Of a stretch of DNA of 31,518 bases, positions 8,671 to 17,526 are shown piece by piece. The notes under the pieces are model-generated. The model saw nothing but the letters and a program-made list of their open reading frames with translations, was not told the origin of the DNA and made no database searches. Location of the stretch: contig MSJH02000710.1 in the NCBI GenBank assembly GCA_001931875.2, positions 1 to 31,518 on the forward strand. The letters are read 5' to 3'. Within the stretch, counting starts at the first letter, position 1. Each line of letters starts with the position of its first letter. Source of the stretch: Byssochlamys sp. IMV 00236 (lineage: Eukaryota > Ascomycota > Eurotiomycetes > Eurotiales > Thermoascaceae). The position numbers and the translations under genes were made by a program.

Positions 8671-8760
8671 AACAAAGTAGTTTTTCGGAAACGACCATCA
8701 TTCAATAATAAATGGCCAATCATTTTTTCAAAACGGACAAAGTTTATCAGCCGCACTGTA
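8671..8760 (-). repeat. right copy of the long inverted repeat
   Basis: Read on the minus strand from 8760 it starts TACAGTGCGGCTGATAAACT, and its inner part (8723-8671) matches 5025-5077 closely. The outer TACAGT is the better preserved of the two termini and resembles Tc1/mariner-group ends. Confidence 0.75.
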
Positions 8761-9458
8761 ATATTTAATAGCATTCTTTTTTCTTTTTAAGGGCTTTTTT
8801 TTTTTTTTCATAAGGGCCAATACGAATTTAATTCGATGAATTTTATAATACAAAATATACAAGCCTTTGGTCAAATGAAATCGTTATCAATCCAAATAAA
8901 AGCTGCATATTCAAAGAGTTGATAACAGAGTTTGACAAGATAGACTTTAGGATGGACATGTCTTATCTTGAGAGAGAGAGAGAGAGAATGCCTTTCAACA
9001 GTCAAATCAGCTGCTTTGACGATTTTGCCCCAAGAAAAAATAAAGTTGTTATTGCAGATATTCATAAAAACAAATAGCTTCAATGAGACACAAAGTCCCT
9101 TTATTCCAATTTATTCTAAAGGATATAATACAAACTATTTGAACATATGCAGCATTGATGTAGCTTTGAATTATACTTTACCATTAATATATGAAAATGC
9201 ATTAGTGTTGTTTGAGGCGTGACATAGCATCACTATCTTGCAAATCTGCAGCGTGTGAAGCATGAGTCAAAAAGAATAATGGAATTGTTGATTTAGGGGG
9301 GGTCGATATTGTCAGGGAGGTAAGAGTAAGATAAATAAACAAGCTTCTCGAGCATCATTATTGGATAATGCCTTAGATCGGGCGATGTCACGTTATCGCA
9401 ATTGATAAGGCTTCTCACACCAGTTTTTTTTTTATTTTTCATTTCTTTCTTTTCCACG
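8761..9458. other. gene-poor spacer with a (GA)n tract; promoter of the next gene
   Basis: AT-rich spacer. An AG/GA dinucleotide tract lies at about 8970-8987. A plus-strand frame of 84 codons at 8968-9222 starts within that tract, has no recognisable domain and is probably chance. The last part before 9459 is a T-rich stretch typical of a fungal core promoter or leader. Confidence 0.4.
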
Positions 9459-10186
9459 ATGGCATTTGTACAGCAACAACGACGGCCTGTTCAACGACAT
9501 CAGCCATACTCTGATGATTCTGTACTACAACAACAATCCTCTGCGATATCAGATTCTGATAATGATTGGCATGTAATCAGTTCGACCCTTTCACCTTCCA
9601 CTACATCGTCCATTGGGATTCTATCAGAAACTGAGTCTTGCTGTTCATCTTCCTTTAAACCCACCTTTTCTGATACAGATTCAGAAGACATAGATCATAT
9701 CCTAGAGGCTACACTCAATATACCTTCTCATGATGGCACAGGCACCTTTGGACGTACTGCAAGCACTACAAGTAATAGCAGTACGAGTGAAAATGAAGAC
9801 AGTGCGGTCATGCCTCCCTTTCTACCAACAACATCTGGTATTCGATCACAGGAATTAATTGAAAAAGGAACATATCACGAAAAAAAGTCGTCATCACCGT
9901 TATATATGAGCAAAAACCTTGATAGGTAACCAAGCACACAAGATGTTATTTTTTATTGACATTATGTAGTATTCCCATTCATCACCCAGCTGGAACAGCA
10001 GCTATTCTGTCTATCGTTTGGAATAGCCTTCGAAGAATAACAAATCATATTATCGAAAATGAGACAAATACGATGGACACACTTAGTTCACTCATGTCAG
10101 AAGCCATGTTGGAAGGATACTTGCCATTCGGCTCGCATTTGCATATGGATAAGTCATTATTAGAAGGTATAGAAAACTTTTTTTAA
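9459..10186 (+). CDS. unknown 227-aa Ser-rich protein with an LIR-like motif
   Basis: Exons 9459-9925 and 9970-10186 join across a 44-bp intron (GTAACC...TGTAG) in phase 2, reading SKNLD/SIPIHHPAG. The N-terminus is Gln- and Ser-rich and disordered-looking. Residues 31-42 (SDSDNDWHVISS) form an acidic-flanked W-x-x-I motif, the pattern of Atg8-binding LIR motifs. More Ser/Thr/Asp clusters follow, then a conserved-looking C-terminal part (about 157-227) containing AAILSIVWNSLRRITNHI, a likely amphipathic or weakly membrane-active helix, and a tail ending LLEGIENFF. I used ATG 9459 because the open frame upstream has no ATG. No family was recognised. A link to autophagy would rest only on the motif. 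Confidence 0.65.
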
Positions 10187-10665
10187 TGCCCCATATGTTT
10201 AACTCACACATTAAGCATATAGTTGAATAACTCGTTAAATTATGCACTTAATAAAAATGGTTGCACCCCAAAAATAACCATAGCGACCGGAGCCCCAATT
10301 GAAAAAGTCATGGTGACGATGAATGATTGCTAAGGGCACCCACATCTGACCAAAAGCCATGTCTGACAAAAGGCATGACAGCCTTGAGCGTTTTCTTTCT
10401 CTCTGTTCATAGTAAACTTGATGATGTTAAAAGGGCCATTCTATGCCGCAACACGGCTTTTCACTTTTAAAGTTGACTGCCATTGCATCTTTTTTTCTCA
10501 ATTTAACAAGAAAAAAAAAAGATTTTAGTAAAAATGATGCATTTGTTGTCTAATCAAAACTGGATTTATTATTCATTGTGTGTGGCTTGTATGATTTAAT
10601 TGACAGAAGAAAGAACTACTTTATCTGGAAAAGCTGTCAATTTTTTTTTTCCTTCTCTTTTGACT
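10187..10665. other. intergenic region, promoter of the SP-RING gene
   Basis: About 480 bp without a supported exon. It is AT-rich with several T-tracts; the T-rich stretch just before the ATG at 10666 is a likely leader. No repeat or RNA gene seen. Confidence 0.4.
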
Positions 10666-12263
10666 ATGAGCTTCCACACCTACCGACAGCGAAAACTAAG
10701 ATCGACACAGCCCATATTGACACGTACACAGATACGTGAGCTTGGTAAAATGATGGGCTTTTCGTCGTTTCGCCAATCGGTTGAGTTCTTTATGGCAAGT
10801 ATGTCGCTTGTCTAACTTTTAAGGGGAAAAAGTATTACTTACATACAGTAATAGGATCCCATCAATTACTTTAAGTTGAGTAAGGTCAAGATGGCAGAGA
10901 TACATCAATATCTCGTAGACAAGGGTATTACCGACCAACGATGTCCCAATTCACATATTCGACAAGGCGATCATTCAAGAGTACTCATATCCATCTTGTT
11001 CCCTGGTTACCCTATCATCAAGGCCAGTGAACAACACTATCGCGATATGCGAGAAAAGTAAGTGTTTGCTTCTTTGTGAGGTTTTAGTATCTGACATTGT
11101 TTTGGTTTAGTCGTACTTATCAGGCCAAGATGATTGATCTCGCGTACGACATGCTACCCACCACCGATAAATACGAGCGACTAGACGAACTCTTCCGGAC
11201 ACAAGTCTCGTGGCACTCTGACTGTAGCGTCGAGATCCCGCTTAAGAAACTGAACCGAGCGGCTGTTGTCGAAGGCCATGCCGAGTCCAACTTCAATGTC
11301 CGTCTCTTCTTTTACATGTGGTCGACCGAGCGCATACCATGGCACCCAGACGACACATTGACACACATCGGCGTTGATGACGTGATGCAGCCTTTGAGTG
11401 AGCATGAGAAGGATTTACTGCGTTTTGGATTCTTGCATATTGATATCACAGACAAGTCAAGCGTGATCACCAAGGCCAATCGACGCACGACAGGTAGCGT
11501 CAAGTTATCCTTCAAGTTCACTCAACCACCAAACGTCAGGCACGTATCCGTGTGCGCAGTCTGGGAAAAGACGCCAGAGGAATTAGCGAGTCAGTTGTAT
11601 GCTCAGACTGCCTCACTCTATATCGGTCAAGCTACCGAAAAGGCCTCAAGGTATCCAGAAAAGGCAGATCAAGTACAAAAGAAGACAGTGCAGGCGCTAC
11701 GGCCGTGCGGTAGTCCGAATGATAAGCTTATCCTTACCAAAACAGAAACATTGCTGATGACCTGTGGTGAGATGTTTGCCGAAGCTTGGAACAGTACGTA
11801 TTTTTTTTTTTAACTCTATGATGACTGATCTCTTCCCATTATAGATTGTGATGGTGAAGACCAAGAAGACGATGATATTGTGGCTGGTGATGAAGTCGTA
11901 TCCATGATGGATCCTATTCTTCTTTCAATTATTCAGCATCCTGCTCGATGCATCTTTTGTACTCATCGTACTTGTTTTGATGCACAAGTCTTTTTCAGAT
12001 TTCAAATCAATTCAATGAATTGGCAATGTCCTATTTGTTGTGTCAAGATCCGCGGTATCCAAGACCTTTATATTGATTATCACACGAAACTAGCTTTGAC
12101 TCAATATCCAAATCAGGAAAAACTCATAAGACGCAACGATGATACCTATGCTCCTATCCAGGATAGCACACCAGAGAAAGCGTCGCTCAAGAGGGAGCCT
12201 CCTGAAATTATTACTATTCAAGAAGAAGACGAAGAGCCCGTTAAGAAAAAGATAAAGCATTAG
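10666..12263 (+). CDS. Siz/PIAS-type SUMO E3 ligase (PINIT plus SP-RING)
   Basis: Nuclear E3 that moves SUMO from Ubc9 to substrates. Exons 10666-10794, 10855-11057, 11111-11793 and 11845-12263 give 477 aa. The N-terminus (RTQIRELGKMMGFSSF) suggests a SAP-like or linker helix. The middle contains a PINIT-like region (about 145-330, including NFNVRLFFYMWS). The SP-RING lies at about 357-410: VVSMMDPILLSIIQHPARC, FCTHRTCFD and NWQCPICCVKI keep the Cys, His, Cys, Cys zinc ligands. The structural Cys usually found in the SLxCP start is Asp here (MMDP). The C-terminus has a SUMO-interacting motif (EIITIQEEDEE) and a basic end (KKKIKH). Intron 1 is best explained as a GC-AG intron (ATG/GCAAGT). Shorter than most PIAS proteins, similar in layout to yeast Siz and fission yeast Pli1. 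Confidence 0.88.
10795..10854 (+). other. GC-AG intron in the SP-RING gene
   Basis: A 60-bp intron with donor GCAAGT and acceptor AATAG. The alternative GT two bases downstream (A/GTATGT) leaves exon 1 in phase 1, and every acceptor in reach then leads to a stop or the wrong frame. With GC at 10795 the join is phase 0, reading EFFM/DPINYFKL. Confidence 0.6.
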
Positions 12264-12525
12264 CATGTGATTTTTGTCATACAATAAAAAAAAATAATAT
12301 CATAGTGTTTAGACCAAAAAGATGTAAACTCTAAAGAAAACAAAAAGGAGAAAAAAAAAAGGATAATACAATCAAATTGATATTGATTGAGTATATGTAT
12401 GTGTACGTATCGTCATAGTCACCATAACAATCAAAAACCTTTATTGTTATTGTTGTCATGGTTGCAAAAAAAAAAAATTTTTTTTCCCCTTTTTCTCTTT
12501 TCTACCTTTTTTTTTAATACAAAAC
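12264..12525. promoter_or_regulatory. UPS2 promoter region with A/T homopolymers
   Basis: Between the SUMO ligase stop and the UPS2 start lie several A and T runs, including an A11-T9 palindromic tract near 12468-12487 and more T-tracts up to 12520. Likely nucleosome-poor promoter; no specific site identified. Confidence 0.35.
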
Positions 12526-13168
12526 ATGAAATGGTTCCAGTCGAGGCATGACTTCAACTATGAATGGAGTCTTGTCTCCGCTGCCAATTGGCAAAAATAC
12601 CCAAATGAAAGCTGCACTCATGTTGCTCATGTCGATGTACTTTGTCGAACCATTGATCCAGACACAGGCTTACTGACGACCGAAAGACTGATTACAGTGA
12701 ACCAACATATACCCACCTTGATTAGAAAGGTAAGATTGTAAATCATGCTTTCTTGGTTATTCATTCAATATAGATTCTTGGTCCAGGCACAACCCAATAC
12801 GTACATGAAATATCAACCATTGACCCAAAAAGTAAAACGTTGACTATGCGTTCGGTCAATTTGACATTATCGCATCTATTAAAAGTAGAAGAAACAATTG
12901 TATATCAAGAACATCCCGAGGATAGGAAAAAGTAAGTAGAGAATATCATCAGCACCTTTATTTATACCCCTTCGATAGAACATTATTTACTCAGCAAGCA
13001 GCCATATCAGCAGGAAGTTTAGTCTCTGGATGGTCACATGTACTAGAAGAGTTCTCTCTTCGAAGATTTAAACAGAATGCAGATATTGGACGTGCAGGGT
13101 TTAATAAAGTCCTTGAACGATTTGTGGGGATGCAACAACAACAACAGCAACAACAGCAGCAACAGTAA
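12526..13168 (+). CDS. UPS2: PRELI/MSF1 family mitochondrial phospholipid-transfer protein, Ups2-like
   Basis: Ups2 works with Mdm35 in the mitochondrial intermembrane space to move phosphatidylserine for PE synthesis. Exons 12526-12729, 12774-12931 and 12979-13168 give 183 aa, usual for the family apart from a shorter C-terminus. The start MKWFQSRHDFNYEWSLV, then AANWQKYPNE, THVAHVDVL, TERLITV and KTLTMRSVNLTLSHLLKVEE closely follow the yeast Ups2/Ups3 pattern. The last helix (EEFSLRRFKQNADIGRAGF) is the PRELI C-terminal helix. The protein ends in 11 Gln encoded by mixed CAA/CAG, absent from yeast Ups2. Ups1 is a less likely assignment because the N-terminal half fits Ups2 better. Confidence 0.9.
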
Positions 13169-13258
13169 TTGGGTAAAAAAAAGCTGACACATCTGTATAA
13201 TTTTTCGTTCACATAAATAAAATCAATTTTTTTTCTCTTTCATTTATTTAAAAACGAT

Positions 13259-14584
13259 ATGAAGTATTTCCAGTTGTATGAAGAGTTTTTAATTAAAAAT
13301 GCCTCTCAGATAACAAGCATTGAGTCATCCTTACGATCCTTGACTTTTATCTTGCCTGGTATATGAGTTTAATGCGTCCTTTTATTTGTATTAATCCAAA
13401 CTGCAGGTCGCTTCCAAGACGCTGAACTTGCCTCACAAGCACGTAAATATATATATATATATATATATGCTTTAGATAAGTGATATATACCTAACCTTTT
13501 CATTTAATAGTATACGCCGCGCTTAACTTGGTCGATCTATATCACAATTCGATCATACGAAAGGCCATACTTGCAAGACGTGACCAAGTGGAAGAATCAG
13601 CATTCAACAAGTACATTCACTTTTGGTCATCTCGTTCCAACTTGAATGCAACAGCGTCCAGTTTACTTTCTGTCATCCTTTATACCCAAGTTTTGATAGA
13701 AATGGCCGTATTAAAGAAATATGGCAAGAAGAGACAGTGGGAGTGCATTGCATATCTAGAAGGCCTCAAGTAAAAAAGAAGAAAAAATAATGACAGCAGA
13801 TGGTGAAGACTAACTACTTTAGGGTAATGTTGAGACTCTTTATCTTTCAAACAACAGGTCAGCGCATGACCCTTTCTCCACCTCACTTACAACGCGATAT
13901 TGACCCTCAGACGCTGGCAATTCAACCACAAGAGGATAATGAGACTTGGGTTGGAAAAAGAACAGGCATCCGTGTGAAGCGAATGAAAGACTGCTTTCAA
14001 ACAAACTCAAAGAGTACAGATGTCACCGACTTTTTATTGTCCAGAAAGTTGACAGCAGACATGTTACGAAAACCCGATCAGATGGTGACTGTTCAAAAGA
14101 ATATATCCAAACTAGGAGAATTGATGTATATCCTTCGACCCCTTATTTATGGTAAGTTATATTCAAACGAAACAATCACATATTAACGTGTCCATAAGTG
14201 ATGGCAATTTTGAAATGGGGTAAAAGATCCTGGAGACCTTGGATCATGTCGTTAGCAATTGAACTGTTATCACAGGCAGCGTTAAAGGCAGGATATAGAG
14301 CAGCAAGTGGCCGTACGAGGATGATGCCACTAGAGAAGGATGAATTTCATCGACGTCGAAGATTGCTGTTGCTCAATGTCATGCGAGGTATCTTTTACTT
14401 AAAGATCACTCGACCTCGTCTAGAGAGCTTCTGTAATCGAACAGAAGACAAGCCTATCTTGTCCTTGGCTTCAAGTAAGTTATATAAAATGTGTATCAAC
14501 TTGTCATTCATGTTCCGATTAGATATTATTCGTGAGTATTTACCATTGTGGCAAGACATTTACTTTTATACTTCTGCCTCTTAA
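13259..14584 (+). CDS. PEX16: peroxin Pex16, peroxisomal membrane biogenesis
   Basis: Pex16 is an integral peroxisomal membrane protein that helps insert membrane proteins through Pex3. Six exons (13259-13358, 13407-13442, 13511-13769, 13823-14151, 14199-14474, 14523-14584) give 353 aa, close to human (336) and Yarrowia (391). The N-terminus (YEEFLIKNASQITSIESSLR then LTFILPGRFQDAELASQALY) is the family hallmark. LYHNSIIRK and LRLFIF follow, and the C-terminal half has VMAILKWGKRSWRPWIMSL and RRRLLLLNVMRG, then LPLWQDIYFYTSAS. Exon 2 is only 36 nt. Intron 2 contains a (TA)n tract. The oxidase upstream at 3.2-4.8 kb may also be peroxisomal, but the two are far apart and probably unrelated. Confidence 0.93.
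13447..13468. repeat. (TA)n microsatellite in a PEX16 intron
   Basis: About eleven TA dinucleotides within intron 2 of PEX16, starting just after the donor GTAAA. Likely length-variable. Confidence 0.85.
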
Positions 14585-14653
14585 ACTCTCGTTGCACACA
14601 TGTAATAAATTTTTTATTTTTATTTTCTCTTCTTTTTTTTTTTTTTTTCCTTA

Positions 14654-15690
14654 ATGCCATTAACGACCAAGATACAACTCATCACTCTACTCATCACAAG
14701 CTGTATCTTGTTCTATTGGTTCTTATTTAGCACAAGCCAGTCGCATATTACAGACCAATGCAACAAATATCGATACTCATTTACCAATCTCAATAGACCA
14801 ACAAGAAAAGAGGATGCACATGTACTGATATTGACCCCATTTAAACAATCAGCTCATCTTGTAGATACTTACTTTGATAACCTCTTAAAACTTACTTACC
14901 CTCATCACCTCATCTCGTTGGGATTTCTTGTTTCTGATTCAACGGATGGTACTTTTGAAAAGCTTCAATCCAGGGCACAACAGACACTACCTGAGTGGCA
15001 ACGGTTCAATAAGATCACTGTGCTTCAAAAGGACTATAAATACGATCTGCCTACAAATGAGGATCGTCACAAGTTTGAAGTTCAAATTCAACGACGAGCC
15101 ATCATGGCCAAGAGTCGAAACACCTTGCTGTCAACTACATTGAGCGAAGAGCATGATTGGGTTCTTTGGTTGGATGGAGATGTGGTGGAGTATCCTGAAA
15201 CCTTGCTAGACGAGCTGATTTCGTTGGATAAAGATGTGATAGCACCCAACTGTTGGTGGCACTCGTATAATGAAAAGGGAGGATATGACAAGAATAATTG
15301 GCAAGAGACGAATGAAAGTATAGAGTTTCAAAAGACAATTCCTCATGATCAAGTACTGGTTGAAGGTATTATATTTTAGCAATGGGAAAAATAATGTATA
15401 TTCATGATGTGTGTATATTAGGGTACGAAGGAGTCTTGAATACACATAGAAAGTTGATGATTGATATGGTCAATGAAGGAGGCAATACAGATATGTATCA
15501 TACCATTCCTTTGGATGCTGTAGGAGGTACCTGTACGTTTGTAAGAGCTCAGGTGCATCGTGATGGTGCCATCTTTCCTCCTTTTGCCTATCAGCATCAA
15601 GTAGAGACAGAAGGTTTTGCAAAGATAGCAAAGTCTCTAGGTTACTCGATTTGGGGATTACCCAATTACTTTGTATATCATTATATTTAA
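14654..15690 (+). CDS. Anp1/Mnn9/Van1-family alpha-mannosyltransferase (GT62)
   Basis: Type II Golgi enzyme of the mannan polymerase family, which extends N-glycan mannose backbones. Exons 14654-15365 and 15422-15690 join in phase 1 (VLVEG/YEGVLNT) to give 326 aa, somewhat short for the family. A short cytosolic tail is followed by a membrane anchor (KIQLITLLITSCILFYWFLF, about 6-25). The catalytic part begins at about 55 with VLILTPFKQSAHLVDTYFDN, and has VSDSTDGTFEKL, the DxD motif in VLWLDGDVVEYP (DGD at 174-176), DVIAPNCWW and, in exon 2, AVGGTCTFVRAQVHRDGAIFP. The family match is strong; which of Anp1, Mnn9 or Van1 is closest cannot be told by eye. It lies 69 bp after PEX16 on the same strand, with a T-rich leader. 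Confidence 0.92.
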
Positions 15691-16585
15691 TCGTATCTAC
15701 TTCCCTTCTATACACTTCGCAAAGGGAATATCTTGGCAGCATCATACTTATAAATCATCACAAATAGTAATAATAATAATAATAATAATAAAGGATGTAG
15801 AATTACTCTGGACATTGTCGGGTCTTTAGCTAAATAACCTGAACTAATCCTGAACATAACAGTGTACCTTTTTAATAGATACAACCATGCATATTAACCT
15901 TTAACCTAATAAAATACAACCAGAGAAACAAAGTATAGGTTCAATAGATCGACCATGAGCAGATTTCAATTTCTTCTATGCAAAAGAAAGACGTACGTCT
16001 TTATTTACAACTCTTGGAAGCTTCTAAATGACTTGGTGTAAAATTGTATTTGTGCTGAAGTTGCAGCTTTCATTAAAAGCTCCAAGCATTGTTTAGATGG
16101 TTCATCTACTTTCGAAGTGATCATCCTATTAAGCTACTGTTCCAACATGGTATCGTACTTCTATGTTTATATTAAACAAGGTTACATCCTTTGACGTAAT
16201 ATAATCAATATATATTTCGTACACAAGTCAAAGTCATCTTAATACCTCGTATTAAGCCCACAACGTTGATTCATGTCGTCTATAGTCTGTAGTAGTTGAT
16301 GACAATTAACAAGATGTAATTAGCTGACAACATTTATTATTCTATTTAAAGATAAATTTCTTTTTTGCCATGAATCTCTTTCTTTTCTTTGTTCATAAAT
16401 AACTACAAAGAGCCTTATTCCACCTACTTGTATTCTTATGCTTCTAAGGTAAAGCTATTTATTCATCGATGATATCACACATGGTGCTATTTTATCATCA
16501 AATCGCTTATAAATCATGGGCTTCTAGTACCACACAAGCATCAAGATATCAAAGCATGCTACAGAGACCTGAACAATGAAGACAA
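15691..16585. other. gene-poor region with a (TAA)n tract and repeat copy A
   Basis: About 900 bp with no supported exon. A TAA trinucleotide tract of about eight units lies at 15768-15792. The part from 16206 is a copy of a dispersed repeat also found near 25.2 kb (listed separately). The rest is AT-rich without further structure that I can see. Confidence 0.45.
16206..16464 (+). repeat. dispersed repeat, copy A
   Basis: Shares with 25146-25341, in the same orientation and order, the blocks TATTTCGTACACAAG (both followed by a diverged stretch ending AGTCATCTTAA), AGTAGTTGATGAC, ACAAGATG and ACTACAAAGAG, then a TTCCA..CTAC..TGTATTCT block and a tail like AAGCTATTTAT. Between blocks there are indels, with copy A about 60 bp longer. 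Copy A ends 121 bp before a relic of the PD-(D/E)XK-like family. Confidence 0.8.
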
Positions 16586-17253
16586 ATGGTTTTAACAGAC
16601 ACGGTTGTAGAAGACGTACTATATAAATTCGGAGAAAATTGTGTTTCCTATCACCCAGGCTGCTCCATGATCCTTAATTTGGACGACCCTACGTTTTTAA
16701 ATGAAAACCTGTTCACAAAAGAAGAAATACAAGATATGGAGCAAGAATAACAGATGAATATAATTTCTGAAATCCCAAAGGACCTTCGTAACTATCTCAA
16801 TCTATTTAATTGTAATAATCTAAAGGATTTAAGAGCAAGTCTGGCAAAGAGACAAGTCTGGGAACTTGGCTATGATGTATCAAAAAGCCATGACCTGGAC
16901 TGGACTAAACATTCATTACATTCATACATCCAACTTTTCTGGTCCGGTAGCCTTGATAACGTTCATATGTATGATGCAGAGCTTAATAGTCTGGTACTTG
17001 CTTCTCTGGAACTGTTTCCAAAAAGAACTTTAATGAAAGCAAGGGATCACGTTATAGTGTGGTAAGATGGTCTTAACACTAATAACAATTTTATAAGATG
17101 CACGTCTGAAATGATCTACTTTAAGAAATACGGCATGAAATTTTGTTATCATCAAAGCCATTGAGAAGACATTGCATCTGTATCATTGACTTTTGTAAAC
17201 ACAAAAACATTGAAGTTGCCTTTAGTATACATATGGTTAGTTCTATTTAAAAA
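16586..17253 (+). pseudogene. relic of the Mucorales-type PD-(D/E)XK-like family
   Basis: One frame runs from ATG 16586 (MVLTDTVVEDVLYKFGENC) to 17065, interrupted only by a TAA at 16748-16750 (MEQE stop QMNIISE). Without that codon it would give about 159 residues. The part with YDVSKSHDLDWTKHSLHSYI, then LFWSGSLDN and YDAELNSLVLASLELF, resembles the N-terminal half of a family of uncharacterised Mucorales proteins and lines up with the helix before the nuclease core in the intact copy at 6800-7759. A donor-like GTAAGA follows at 17064. Downstream, around 17173-17250, another frame reads HCICIIDFCKHKNIEVAFSI, a likely further piece. The core acidic and Lys residues are not found. The family assignment rests on pattern memory and comparison with the copies in this window. 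Confidence 0.5.
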
Positions 17254-17526
17254 CGACAATCCATAGATTCCTTAGAAAGTCTGGTCAACATACAGCCCAA
17301 GTATGTTTCTCTATTAAAATTAGGAGTCATATGGACTTGTATAAAGTTTAATTAATAGTTCTTCCTGTCTCTCCTTGCTTGGCTGAGACGCACATTGGGC
17401 ATCAAATGGTTAGCGTGTATATGGTCACCGATGTATCTCAATGTAAGCCCTTTCAAACGCGCCTCTTCAAAATAAAGTTCTATGAAGGGGGAAGTTTAAT
17501 TTCTTTTTTTTTTTAAAAAAAAAGTA
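17254..17526. promoter_or_regulatory. 5' flank of the aminopeptidase gene
   Basis: AT-rich spacer ending in a T-run followed by an A-run (about 17502-17523) directly before the ATG at 17527. Likely core promoter and leader; no specific site identified. Confidence 0.35.

Larger units (their letters stand above)
4955..8760. mobile_element. inverted-repeat-bounded nested island (DDE transposon remains plus passengers)
   Basis: Inverted repeats at 4955-5077 and 8671-8760 face inward and enclose 3.8 kb. Inside are a dead Tc1 transposase on the minus strand, a partial DDE transposase of another group on the plus strand, an intact PD-(D/E)XK-like gene and a small Ser-rich gene. The simplest reading is an old DDE element later hit by a Tc1 insertion. 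Whether the two passenger genes belonged to the element or lie in unrelated DNA between two separate repeat copies is unresolved. A TA dinucleotide sits at both outer ends, consistent with TA target duplication. Confidence 0.45.

Noticed and set aside
8968..9222. 84-codon plus-strand frame
   Set aside because: It begins inside a (GA)n tract (RERERE), has no recognisable domain, and nothing supports expression.
9402..9458. Signal-peptide-like extension of the LIR-motif protein
   Set aside because: The upstream frame starts with TTG, not ATG; the hydrophobic residues come from a T-rich leader.
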